The notes beneath the pieces are model-generated. The model worked only from the letters and a program-made list of their open reading frames with translations. It had not been told where the DNA came from and did no database searches. Source: Clostridium pasteurianum DSM 525 = ATCC 6013 (GTDB taxonomy: Bacteria > Bacillota > Clostridia > Clostridiales > Clostridiaceae). From it: a stretch of DNA of 64,000 bases. The position numbers and the translations under genes were made by a program. This document shows, piece after piece, positions 1 through 8,648 of the stretch; the stretch's first letter is position 1; the number at the start of each line of letters is the position of its first letter. The stretch covers positions 3,316,384-3,380,383 of the forward strand of contig NZ_CP009268.1 of the NCBI RefSeq assembly GCF_000807255.1, read 5' to 3'.

Positions 1-974
1 TGTTCTTTTAGTTTTACCATTTCATTTTGCTTCTTAAGCAGATCATTTAAATCCTTATCTATACCTTGAAGTTTATCATATAAACTCTTTTCCTCTAAAG
101 CTTCCACATTCCATTCTTTTAAATCAGAAATATCTGTCTGTTTATTCTCAAAAAAATCAACCTTATTATCATATTTACCCAGTAATGCAGTTATAAATCC
201 ATATACATTTTTTTCAAGCTTCTCTTGAACATTAGCCGTTGCAGAATTATTGCCAGATACAACAGCAACAGTTTTTCCATTGCACACTGCATTTCCAATA
301 ATATTTAATATAGTCTGTGTTTTGCCCGTTCCAGGAGGCCCTTCAATAACACTAATAGAATTCTCAAGGGCTGTATTTACTGCTTTCTTTTGACTTAAAT
401 TAAATCCAAAAGGAAATATTGTAGTATTGTTATATGTATGTTTTTTAATACTTTTTCCTGATAAGTAAGTTGACAGCACACTATTTTCACTAATCTTAGT
501 TATCTTTTTGTATAAATCAAATAATGCGCTTCTTCCATCTTCAGTAACACTTATATATGGTGATAATTTCTTAAAATATTCAAAAACTGCTTTAGCCTGC
601 TTGGAATTAAGACATGAATTTTCATAAGCAACTTTTGACTTATGATAGACCTCCGTTTTGCCTTTAACTTCAATTATTTTTATATATTCTCCAAAATCAA
701 GCACTAGGGATGCCTCTCTTACAGGAAATCCAGATACATATACAATAATCTGATTCAAATTAACTTTTTTAGGCGATTCAAGTATAAGTATATTTGAAGA
801 ATTATAGCTGTAAACTCTGCTGGGACTTTTTATATAAGTTACTTCAATTTTATCTTGTAAATATTTTAAATAATTTATCTTACCAGTTTTATCTTCAAAT
901 TTTTTTGTCTTGCTGTTTTTTACTAAAACTAATTTTGTATATGTCCATTTAGGTCTCCTTGAAAATTTTATAAT
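1..974 (-). CDS. SF1 (DNA2/NAM7-like) AAA helicase, partial at the window edge, 5' end unclear
   Basis: The minus-strand frame is open from about 974 to the window edge, so only the N-terminal third is visible. It contains the Walker A motif EGPPGTGKTQT (about 303-336 on the plus strand), typical of superfamily 1 helicases with a DNA2/NAM7 core, after an N-terminal region of about 215 residues with no domain I recognise. There is no ATG, GTG or TTG near the open 5' end: the frame begins after a TAA at 975-977 with ATT-ATA-AAA. An ATG at 948 with a good AAGGAG site is in another frame and stops after 17 codons. Either the first codons were lost when the transposase fragment upstream arrived, there is a frameshift, or a rare start is used. 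The position beside restriction and toxin genes suggests a defence role, which is inference. Confidence 0.7.
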   Translation of the reverse strand, partial: MIKFSRRPKWTYTKLVLVKNSKTKKFEDKTGKINYLKYLQDKIEVTYIKSPSRVYSYNSSNILILESPKKVNLNQIIVYVSGFPVREASLVLDFGEYIKIIEVKGKTEVYHKSKVAYENSCLNSKQAKAVFEYFKKLSPYISVTEDGRSALFDLYKKITKISENSVLSTYLSGKSIKKHTYNNTTIFPFGFNLSQKKAVNTALENSISVIEGPPGTGKTQTILNIIGNAVCNGKTVAVVSGNNSATANVQEKLEKNVYGFITALLGKYDNKVDFFENKQTDISDLKEWNVEALEEKSLYDKLQGIDKDLNDLLKKQNEMVKLKE

Positions 975-1178
975 TTATCTGTAAGTTTTCTAATATAATA
1001 CTAGATACATGTAAAATATTAAATTTCTTGTTGTAATTAGCAAGCATAAGCTTCCAGTTTCTGCTATGACCTCAAATATACAAGCTTTCGAAAATCTTTT
1101 ACTATTTTTTCCAAGTAACTGTTACCTTTGCGAAGAAGGAACGACTGAGCTTGCTACTTCTGGTCTTTTGGTAAATAT

Positions 1179-1442
1179 ATGGTAAGGTCTCAAGAGGCTA
1201 TAGAGAAATATGTTAACTTACTGGCTATCGCCTACAGTTTTACGGTAATATTACCTTTTATAAATAAAGCTTTTTCGAAATACCAATTTAAGAGTCCCCA
1301 GGTAACTAAAAATACTATATCTTACCAAATGTCAAAAGAATTAATATTACGCACTTTCGTGCAAAAGCTACAAAAGAACAAAATTCAAGAAGAAGTTCTA
1401 AAGGTAATTAATTCCTTGGCTTCTCAAGATAACGCTAGTTAA
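1179..1442 (+). pseudogene. Transposase C-terminal fragment (DDE type)
   Basis: This 87-codon plus-strand frame reads like the extreme C-terminus of an IS4/IS701-like DDE transposase (VRSQEAIEKYVNLLAIAYSF, then an 'IS.ELILRTFVQKLQ'-type tail). The same frame continues upstream for a few codons (ACYFWSFGKYM) to a TGA and no catalytic DDE region is present, so it cannot be active. It ends exactly where the opposing mazF gene is truncated: the two overlap by 8 bases. This suggests that the insertion or a later deletion destroyed both genes. The family call rests on recalled similarity only. Confidence 0.55.
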
Positions 1443-1704
1443 TTTTATTGTAAAGTGGTGTATGTTCTAATAAAACAGTAGAATTCATATTTAATCTACT
1501 ATCTTCACAATTAAGCTCTACATGCATAGATATTTTCATTTTACTCATTTTTGCAGTTATCATTGCAACAATTACTTCTGTTGAGTATTCATTTGCTGCA
1601 TCATTTTGTATAATAATAACTGGTCTTTTCCCACATATTTCATTTCCTATGACTGGTGAAATATCTGCAAAAAATATATCCCCTCTATTAAACATATTCC
1701 TCAT
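1435..1704 (-). pseudogene. MazF/PemK-type endoribonuclease toxin, C-terminally truncated
   Basis: The N-terminal part is classic MazF: RGDIFFADISPVIGNEICG followed by KRPVIIIQND, then a strand region and ST.VLLEH. MazF toxins are single-domain, ribosome-independent mRNA interferases of about 110-117 residues. This one stops at 89: the usual segment after VLLEQ (RTIDK...L) is replaced by TPLYNKIN, read from the transposase remnant. A GAGGG ribosome binding site precedes the ATG at 1704. No MazE-like antitoxin frame lies upstream in 1705-1803, so the toxin is an orphan. Loss of the C-terminal helix probably inactivates it, but the N-terminal catalytic and RNA-binding residues remain. Confidence 0.75.
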
Positions 1705-1803
1705 TTTAATCCCTCAATTTCTAATATAATTAAACACTCCATATCCTATTTTAATTTATGTATACATCCCAATTTTAACATTATTAATTAAGTAATTACA
1801 AAT

Positions 1804-2664
1804 TTATACGAACACTTTATCCATAATGCCATTTTCCATATCATCAATGCTATAAATGTGGTCCATTACATCAAATGTTTCTCTAAGGTTTCCTCTTGCA
1901 CTTCGCCATGCCGTTCCATCTGTTAACCATACAAAAGTAAATCCATCTACTGTATCAGATTCTTGAGAAAGCATTTTATAACTTCTAGCTGTTTCATTCA
2001 GCTTAGAGCCACCGCCTGTCCCACCATAAAAGTTGGTTTCAATTGCATATATCATGCTATCTGTTTTTACAACAAAATCAAATCTTTTCCTTGCTTTTCC
2101 ATTATTGGATAAAGCAGATAAATCAATATCCCATTTTGTTTCTATGTCAGCTAAATACATTTCTTTATAATACTCTTTAACATTTGACTTCTTAATATAT
2201 TCTTCTACCAAATCTTCCATCTGATGACCACCACGGTTCTTTCTTCCGTTTGAGTCCAAACCAGTCTCTGTACCTAAAGCATAGTCAACTAAATTATTTA
2301 CAAGGTGATTAGATATCAAATCAAATAATCCTGTCTTTTTCATAAATACACTATATTGTTCGATGCCAAAATTCATTTCATTGAAATTATACATAAATGC
2401 ACCATCTTTATCTTGTGCATAAATCTCGCTTTGGCGTACAGCCAATAATGTTGGAATACACTTTAAGGTCTCAGGATACTTACTAATGATATTTTCAAAA
2501 TCATTTTCTATATTCTTTGAACCTATCAATGAATTTAAAATATTTAATTCAACTTTAATTTTCTCTACATTGCTAACTACTTTATTGAAATTAATATAAT
2601 AATCATACCTAGAAATACTTATTCTAAACTTGTCTAACCATTCATCAAAATTTCTATTCTTCAT
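1804..2664 (-). CDS. DpnII-family type II restriction endonuclease (GATC)
   Basis: This 286-residue protein matches the DpnII/MboI family, which cuts unmethylated GATC. The diagnostic block GLDSNGRKNRGGHQMEDLVE (residues 135-154) is followed by KRFDFVVKT and YAIETNFYGG, giving the likely metal-binding residues D196 and E209, with Asn where many nucleases have Lys. Length is normal (DpnII is 288 residues). It is the last gene of a minus-strand set of three methyltransferases and one nuclease. A gap of 338 bases separates it from the Dam-type methylase, so it may have its own promoter, allowing methylation to be established first. The frame looks intact. Confidence 0.9.
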   Translation of the reverse strand: MKNRNFDEWLDKFRISISRYDYYINFNKVVSNVEKIKVELNILNSLIGSKNIENDFENIISKYPETLKCIPTLLAVRQSEIYAQDKDGAFMYNFNEMNFGIEQYSVFMKKTGLFDLISNHLVNNLVDYALGTETGLDSNGRKNRGGHQMEDLVEEYIKKSNVKEYYKEMYLADIETKWDIDLSALSNNGKARKRFDFVVKTDSMIYAIETNFYGGTGGGSKLNETARSYKMLSQESDTVDGFTFVWLTDGTAWRSARGNLRETFDVMDHIYSIDDMENGIMDKVFV

Positions 2665-3002
2665 GTTCCTTCTCCAATCTACTTTATATTATGTATGAAT
2701 ATTTTTCCATATTGCTAATCTTAATGACTTGTCTATTTAATCTTGCCACAACAATTGTTTCTTTTAAATATAAAATTTAATTCTATTATGGCTTTTTCAA
2801 TCCGTAAAGGTCAAATAATTCACTTCAACTCTTTTTGAAGCCTTTATACACATATGAAGATATAAACATTATTCTTAATAATAACAGAAAAAATCGAACT
2901 TTTTTTAATATGTATTTTTAATTATCAATTCACTTTAATCTAGAATCATATACTTAATAACACAGTTCAATCTTTTTCTGTTATATAATAATTTAACAAT
3001 TT
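2665..3002. other. Intergenic spacer between DpnII-type nuclease and methylase
   Basis: These 338 AT-rich bases contain no open frame with a plausible start, no RNA gene and no clear terminator hairpin that I could find. By position they should hold the promoter of the restriction endonuclease gene on the minus strand. I could not identify convincing -35/-10 boxes. Confidence 0.4.
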
Positions 3003-3911
3003 TTATTTATCATAATTAGTTATTAGCAGTTCAGATATAGCACCTCTACCACTTCCTTTGCTATTTATCATCCTACTTGCACGTACTCTTTTTATTGAGA
3101 ATTTTTTATAAAGCAAATCAAAAAAATCATCATCCTTATCTAATATCCTAGGATCAGAATTACTTAACATTAGTTTAGCGCCTTTTTTATCCATATCATC
3201 ATAAAAATCTCTTAGTTTTATCTGGCTATCGTCATTAAAACCACTCTTACTATATGAATTAAATCCGCCCAATGTAACTGGTCTATATGGTGGATCAAAA
3301 TAAACAAATGTATTATTATCTATATATTCATTTATATTTTCAAACGATGTATTTAATATTTTTACTTTTAATTCACCATTACTGTTTTTAGTATTAAGGA
3401 CTTGTGATATATCCCTTATTTCATTTTCTTGATAAATACCGGGAGATATATGCTTTCCAAAAGGTACATTAAATTTGCCTTTAGAATTTTCTCTATAGAG
3501 ACCATTAAAACAAGTCTTATTTAAAAATACAAATAAAGCTCCCATTCGTATACTATTACTGTTTTCTTCATTAAACTCGTCTCTTATCTTGTAGTAAAAC
3601 TCCTCTTTTTTTTCAATTGATTCTAATGATAAATATAATTCCTTAAGAATTCTTAATTCTTCTATTAATTCATCACAATTATCTCTCATTACTATATATA
3701 AATTAATTAATTTATGATTAATATCGTTAATAATATATTCATCAAAACAATTATTACTTGCTAAACATAAAAATACAGCTCCTGCGCCAACAAATGGTTC
3801 TACGTATTTTCTTATCTGTTCAATATTCTCCGGTAAATTTTCAATAATTTGTTGTAACAATTGTGTTTTACCGCCTGCCCACTTTAAAAAAGGTTTTATC
3901 TTACTCTCCAC
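3003..3911 (-). CDS. Dam-type adenine-N6 DNA methyltransferase (DpnM-like, class D12)
   Basis: This alpha-class D12 N6-adenine methyltransferase should protect GATC on duplex DNA. It has the N-terminal motif PFLKWAGGKTQLL (AdoMet-binding FxGxG region), EPFVGAGAVFL, the FNVPFGKH segment typical of Dam/DpnM, and the catalytic motif DPPYRP. I prefer the GTG at 3911: AGGAGG lies nine bases upstream, and the protein of 302 residues then begins MESKIKPFLKW as the family does. The longer frame from ATG 3941 adds ten unlikely residues. The start overlaps the preceding methylase gene by 11 bases, which indicates translational coupling. Confidence 0.9.
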   Translation of the reverse strand: MESKIKPFLKWAGGKTQLLQQIIENLPENIEQIRKYVEPFVGAGAVFLCLASNNCFDEYIINDINHKLINLYIVMRDNCDELIEELRILKELYLSLESIEKKEEFYYKIRDEFNEENSNSIRMGALFVFLNKTCFNGLYRENSKGKFNVPFGKHISPGIYQENEIRDISQVLNTKNSNGELKVKILNTSFENINEYIDNNTFVYFDPPYRPVTLGGFNSYSKSGFNDDSQIKLRDFYDDMDKKGAKLMLSNSDPRILDKDDDFFDLLYKKFSIKRVRASRMINSKGSGRGAISELLITNYDK

Positions 3912-4680
3912 TACTTTTATCCTCCTGTAAGTATAAATCAAATCTCTTTTTAGATAAATCTAAATATTCTTGATTTATATCTATTCCTATAAATTTTCTT
4001 TTGTTTTTTATAGCTATAACACCTGTTGTTCCAGAGCCACAAAATGGATCTAAAATTACATTTCTTTCATTTGTACTAGATCTAATGCATCTTTGTAATA
4101 ATGCTTCTGGTTTTTGAGTAGGATGATAACCATTTTTCTTTTCTTTTTTAGGGGTAGTTGGTATTTCCCATACACTTCTCATCTGTTTTCCACCATTCAT
4201 TTCCTTCATTTGTTCATAGTTAAATATATGTTTTGCTTTTTTTGTCTTTTTTAACCAAAGTACTGTTTCTTGACTTGCTGTAAAACATCTACATCCCATA
4301 TTAGGAGCGGCATTAGGCTTAACCCAAGTAATTTCATTTATTATGTAATAATCCATTTTCTGTAATGCAAATGCAATTAAATGAATAATATGATATGTTC
4401 CTGATATCCATATAGTTCCATCATCTTTTAAAACTCTATCACAAGCTTTTAGCCATTTCATATTAAACTTATAATCAAGCTCGGGTCCTAAAGATTTATC
4501 CCAACTTCCTTTATTTACACTTGCCATTTTCCCTGACTTACATGTTATTCCATCATTACTAAGCTTATAGGGTGGATCAGCAAATATCATATCTACTGAT
4601 TTACTTTGAATTTTTTTTAGTTCTTTAATACAGTCACCTAGTAATAACTTATAATTATTATCCTTCTTTATATATTCCAC
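3901..4680 (-). CDS. Beta-class DNA methyltransferase (DpnA-like, M2 of the DpnII locus)
   Basis: Residues include the catalytic motif DMIFADPPYKLSN near the N-terminus and the AdoMet-binding motif NVILDPFCGSGTTG near the C-terminus. This order is characteristic of beta-class N6/N4 methylases such as DpnA, which in the DpnII system methylates GATC also on single-stranded DNA. The segment PNMGCRCFTASQETVLW and GKQMRSVWEIP also follow DpnA closely. The start is most likely GTG 4680, behind AAAGGTGGTGA, giving 259 residues (DpnA has 268). A longer frame reaches ATG 4713. The end overlaps the Dam-type gene. Confidence 0.88.
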   Translation of the reverse strand: MEYIKKDNNYKLLLGDCIKELKKIQSKSVDMIFADPPYKLSNDGITCKSGKMASVNKGSWDKSLGPELDYKFNMKWLKACDRVLKDDGTIWISGTYHIIHLIAFALQKMDYYIINEITWVKPNAAPNMGCRCFTASQETVLWLKKTKKAKHIFNYEQMKEMNGGKQMRSVWEIPTTPKKEKKNGYHPTQKPEALLQRCIRSSTNERNVILDPFCGSGTTGVIAIKNKRKFIGIDINQEYLDLSKKRFDLYLQEDKSSGE

Positions 4681-4760
4681 ACTATCACCACCTTTATAAC
4701 TAGCATAATCCAATCTATATTATAAAGGTATTTAGAAATAAATCTAGTTAATATTAAATA

Positions 4761-5477
4761 TTATTTCAAGAAAACAAATAGGTATTCATGAGCTAGAAGA
4801 TAAAAATTTTTTTTCAAACTTATCTCCTCCCAGTATTTCGTAGAACTACAATTATGTTGTTCTTTTATAATTATTTCCTTTAATCTAAATCCTTGATTTA
4901 AAAACAAATTCATAACATTAAATCCCAATGGAATCACACAACCATTTCTCCTTATATCCCCCATCATAATGGCACAATATTTTCCTTTTTTTAATACCCT
5001 AAAAGCCTCTTTTGATACTTCTTTTATACTTTCATAAAACTCATCAATATTAAGCAATGATAAATCTTCATCAATATCTTTACTATACTTTATAATATTT
5101 GAATACGGTGGATGGGTACATATTAAATCTATTGATTCATTTTTTATGAAGTTCATATTTTTAGCACTACCTTTTACTAATTTAATCGAGTTATTTCCAT
5201 TGACTCCTTCAATTCTATTTTTAGATGTCTCCAATGCTGTAGAATTAACATCACATCCAATACCCCTCCTATTAAGTAATTTTGCTTCAATAAGTGTAGT
5301 TCCACTTCCTAAAAATTGATCTAATATCAGCTCATTATCTTTTGAATATCTTAAAATAATATTTCTAGGGACAAATGGGCTCCAATTACCTGGGTAATCG
5401 CCTTTATGGGTACCCCAGTCACCCCTTTCTTTAAAGCTCCATAATGTTTTTGTCTCTAAATTAAATACCTCACTCAT
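4761..5477 (-). CDS. Third DNA methyltransferase with THPPY catalytic motif
   Basis: This 238-residue protein carries DQFLGSGTT (residues 53-61, AdoMet-binding FxGxG) followed by LICTHPPYSNIIKYS (119-133), where THPPY stands for the usual D/N/S-PP-Y catalytic motif of amino-methyltransferases. The N-terminal SFKERGDWGTHKGDYPGNWS block is typical of a small family of N4-cytosine/N6-adenine methylases. A GAGGTGG site precedes ATG 5477. It is first in the same minus-strand order as the two GATC methylases, 80 bases upstream of the preferred start of the second. The canonical DpnII locus has only two methylases, so its target may differ from GATC. Confidence 0.8.
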   Translation of the reverse strand: MSEVFNLETKTLWSFKERGDWGTHKGDYPGNWSPFVPRNIILRYSKDNELILDQFLGSGTTLIEAKLLNRRGIGCDVNSTALETSKNRIEGVNGNNSIKLVKGSAKNMNFIKNESIDLICTHPPYSNIIKYSKDIDEDLSLLNIDEFYESIKEVSKEAFRVLKKGKYCAIMMGDIRRNGCVIPLGFNVMNLFLNQGFRLKEIIIKEQHNCSSTKYWEEISLKKNFYLLAHEYLFVFLK

Positions 5478-5747
5478 TTTACCACCTCTACTTGTATAAA
5501 AATTATCACCATATTAATATACAAGTATTCATTAAAAAATTTAAAATAATTATTAATATTTTTCTATTTTATGCCTTATAGACTCTATGAAGCAAAATTG
5601 AAATGTAGTATACTTTAAATGTTTATTTCTATGGATATCTTTAACTTTATAATTTACACACTAGATAATTATATAAAGATTTTCTAGATATACTTCACTA
5701 TATAGGATCACTTAGCCTAATGTTAATTTATTTAGACTCACTAGGTA

Positions 5748-7148
5748 TTAATTTATAATATCTAAAATTTCTTTAATACTTGGTCTTTCTTTTGGATTTT
5801 TTGATATCATCTTTAAAATAATATATTTAATGTCATCATCAATATCACTTTCATCCAAATTTTCTAAACTTTCTTGTGAATCAACAGAAATCTTTCCTGA
5901 TAATAAATATATACAAACCTGTGCTAATGAATATATATCTGTCTTTTCCCAGTTAATATTTGTTCCTACATCTGAATTAATAACTTCTGGAGCAAAATAT
6001 ACCTTTGTGTTATCATTCAATATTTTCTTTTCAACAGTATTGATTACTGTATATTTAGCATCATAGGCTGTATCTTTAGTGCAATCGAACCTCGCAAGTA
6101 AAGCTTTATATTTTCCTTTTATCTTAAATATATAAAAAGAATCGGGACATATATTCCTATGATAGAATGGGGGCTCATACTCATGCATGGATTCAATTCC
6201 GCGGCATATGCCTTTTATAATATCTAGTTTTTCATCAACAGTTAGCTCATGCAATAGTAGTTGGCTAATTTTCAATGGGCGACCTGGCAATGAATATACT
6301 TGATATTTGTAATCACCATTACTTCCACTAATATTTTCTGATAATCTAATAATGTTTGATGGATCATCAAAGTTATCTTCCCAAAGTTTATTAATCGTCT
6401 CAATATCTCTTTTTTGGCTAAATGAAATATCATCTATATCAGAAGAAAAAATGCTGTACATTATTTTTCCTTTATTCTCTCTTACATACAGGCGCTTTCC
6501 AACACCAAGGTTTAATCCCATTTCTTCACATATCTTTTTAGGTACTGGAATATAGGTTCTTATGGGAATTAAAGTACTGTCAAATTTATGCCCTACTCCA
6601 TAATATATCGCTAAGAAATCATGAAATGATACAATTACTTTTAAACAGTTCTCACGATTAGGAATATACTGCGCATCTATCTTGTTATTAATATGCGAGC
6701 TTTTACTGCCAAAATCATAAATATATCTTATAAATTTCTTCATGACCCTTCTATTTTCAGAATCATTTTGGATATTCTTGTTATATTCATATTTTGTGAA
6801 TACACTTTCGAATTCAGTTGTTCTATCCTTACAAAGACCAATTATAATATTTTTGTAATTAAGAATAGATGACGGCGTTGTAATCTCTCTTACAATTGCT
6901 GCTTCAATATCTGCCTCTGATTTTCCAACATATTCTGGCAATTGTTTTCTTCTTTGAACTTCTTCAAATAAGGCAAATGCCTCGTAAGCCATACGTATTT
7001 TATGTGAAAAATCAATATAGTTAATCTTAAAGATTTGCTCTGCTTCCAAAAATTTATTATATATTCCTTCATTTTTAGTGGAATCAAAGACAAACGAAAA
7101 ATTACCCTTACTAATTATTTCACCCTGTTTCAGCTCAATATATGCCAT
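5748..7148 (-). CDS. Pseudokinase-like protein, third gene of the Mokosh-like operon
   Basis: The C-terminal half (about residues 285-466) has a eukaryotic-type protein kinase fold that looks catalytically dead. The catalytic loop reads FYHRNICPDSF instead of HRDxKxxN, the DFG position reads ARFDCT, and no VAIK lysine is obvious. Structural motifs remain: FAPEVI, the TDIYSLAQVCIYLL helix and the NPKERPSIKEIL end of the lobe. The N-terminal 200 residues are helical and unrecognised, with a conserved-looking YIYDFGSKSSH segment. A strong AGGAGTGA site precedes the ATG, 12 bases after the PLD gene stop, so it is co-transcribed with the kinase-helicase and PLD genes. I infer a regulatory or sensing partner for the active kinase domain. 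It is not part of the two-gene Mokosh type I set as I know it. Confidence 0.7.
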   Translation of the reverse strand: MAYIELKQGEIISKGNFSFVFDSTKNEGIYNKFLEAEQIFKINYIDFSHKIRMAYEAFALFEEVQRRKQLPEYVGKSEADIEAAIVREITTPSSILNYKNIIIGLCKDRTTEFESVFTKYEYNKNIQNDSENRRVMKKFIRYIYDFGSKSSHINNKIDAQYIPNRENCLKVIVSFHDFLAIYYGVGHKFDSTLIPIRTYIPVPKKICEEMGLNLGVGKRLYVRENKGKIMYSIFSSDIDDISFSQKRDIETINKLWEDNFDDPSNIIRLSENISGSNGDYKYQVYSLPGRPLKISQLLLHELTVDEKLDIIKGICRGIESMHEYEPPFYHRNICPDSFYIFKIKGKYKALLARFDCTKDTAYDAKYTVINTVEKKILNDNTKVYFAPEVINSDVGTNINWEKTDIYSLAQVCIYLLSGKISVDSQESLENLDESDIDDDIKYIILKMISKNPKERPSIKEILDIIN

Positions 7149-7160
7149 TTTATCACTCCT

Positions 7161-8648
7161 CTACTGTATACTAACACCTAATCTTTGTGGTTGTGATAAG
7201 TTTTTCTTCATATCTGAAATACACTCTTTCGATTCTGTATAATATCCAGTTTCCTGTCTGAACCCACGTTTTGGATCACCCTTAAATGACAACCAATTAA
7301 AGCTTGTAATAATCATGAATTTATTATCCATAATCAATACTTTTTCATGTGTATTATTTAAAGCTATAAGTTCAAGACTTCCATCAAATTTCTTGGATTT
7401 TATATCCTTTAATTTGTCAATAATCCATCTATCAGAATCTTCTTTTTCACTAATACCATATCCAATAACAATTCTGGTTTTTCTTTTAACTGCCTGTTCA
7501 ATTAAATTTAATATTTCATTATTTAATCCGCCTGATTTTATCCACGGCGATATAATAACAACAATATCCTGTGCTTCTTTTAATGCCTGAATTAATAATG
7601 GTCTATGATCATAAGTATATAAAATTCTATCAGCACTTTTACGTTCATTTTCCATCTCTTCAATTTTTTGTTCTAAGAAACGTATCTGTTGAGTTGCTGA
7701 TTCTGTATCTCCCTCTAATTCATCTTCTTCCGAAAGTTCCTTTATAACTGTTAATTGAGTTTGTAATTGTGAAATTTCTCTTTCAATTTCGTTTGACTTC
7801 TGAGTGAATTCTTTAGCTCCTTGAATAATTTCACCAGGTAATGAGTTTAATAATGGGCAATGTTCATTTTCGTCGACACTGTTTTTCCTATCAAACTCAA
7901 AAATATGTGTATCGTTATTATACATTTGCAATAAAATATTTTCATATTCTTGACGTCTTGTTTGCTTATCATAAACTCTAAGTTCAATATCTTGAGTTTT
8001 TCTATTCATATAAACAAGCACTGATACTTTATTATATTCTACATAAACCTTTTCCATTTTAGATATTGAAAGAAGATTTCCTTCCAACTTATCTTTTTCA
8101 TACAAATTGTTTTTTCTAAATCTATTTATTGCTGTCTTTACATCTTCAAAAGATAAATCAGTAATATCTGGTTTATCAATATGTGTGGCAATCGGTACTA
8201 AATCAAAAGCTCTTACTTCTTTCTTTTGATATTTCTTTTTTGTATCCAAATAAATATCACCTAGTAAAGCATCCATAAATACTTTATATTCTACATCCTC
8301 CGGAACAATAAGAGCTGCATCTTTTAATGCTGTTTTTCCTTTATCTGTGATTTTAATTTTTGAATTAAAAACATCAACTGCAACTAATTCTATTGCTTGC
8401 ATATCTGCAACAGCAGTATGAACAGCTGTTTTATTTATCCCTAAAAAAGTACATATATTCTCTATACTATCAATATTTTCCGTAACAAATTTTAGAATAA
8501 ATTCTTGCAAAATGGATAACTGCTTTTCTTTTTGCATTGTAAGTACCAACTCCATACAATATTGAGGAATTGCTGCTTCATAATACCTTACTATGTCTGA
8601 ATTAGGGATTGCATTTGCATTCTTTTTTGCAAGTTCTTCAATTATCAT
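7161..8648 (-). CDS. PLD-superfamily nuclease with winged-helix N-terminus (MkoB-like)
   Basis: The 495-residue protein has an N-terminal winged-helix-like region (about 40-115), a charged coiled coil (about 280-345) and a C-terminal phospholipase D domain. One HKD motif is visible: H434, K436 and D441 in THEKVLIMD, followed by IITSFNWLS in place of GSxN. One motif per chain implies a dimer, as in Nuc and MitoPLD/Zucchini. The ATG directly abuts the stop of the kinase-helicase gene, and its GGAGGTGA site lies inside that gene, so the pair is translationally coupled. In Mokosh type I systems a PLD protein partners a kinase-helicase fusion. The gene order here fits that system. Nuclease substrate is unknown. 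Confidence 0.82.
   Translation of the reverse strand: MIIEELAKKNANAIPNSDIVRYYEAAIPQYCMELVLTMQKEKQLSILQEFILKFVTENIDSIENICTFLGINKTAVHTAVADMQAIELVAVDVFNSKIKITDKGKTALKDAALIVPEDVEYKVFMDALLGDIYLDTKKKYQKKEVRAFDLVPIATHIDKPDITDLSFEDVKTAINRFRKNNLYEKDKLEGNLLSISKMEKVYVEYNKVSVLVYMNRKTQDIELRVYDKQTRRQEYENILLQMYNNDTHIFEFDRKNSVDENEHCPLLNSLPGEIIQGAKEFTQKSNEIEREISQLQTQLTVIKELSEEDELEGDTESATQQIRFLEQKIEEMENERKSADRILYTYDHRPLLIQALKEAQDIVVIISPWIKSGGLNNEILNLIEQAVKRKTRIVIGYGISEKEDSDRWIIDKLKDIKSKKFDGSLELIALNNTHEKVLIMDNKFMIITSFNWLSFKGDPKRGFRQETGYYTESKECISDMKKNLSQPQRLGVSIQ

Noticed and set aside
1435-1803. MazE-type antitoxin upstream of mazF
   Set aside because: No frame of 60-90 codons with a start exists in the 100 bases between mazF and the nuclease gene.
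5478-5747. Possible small gene between the third methylase and the pseudokinase
   Set aside because: All frames are interrupted by stops within about 40 codons and no RBS is present.
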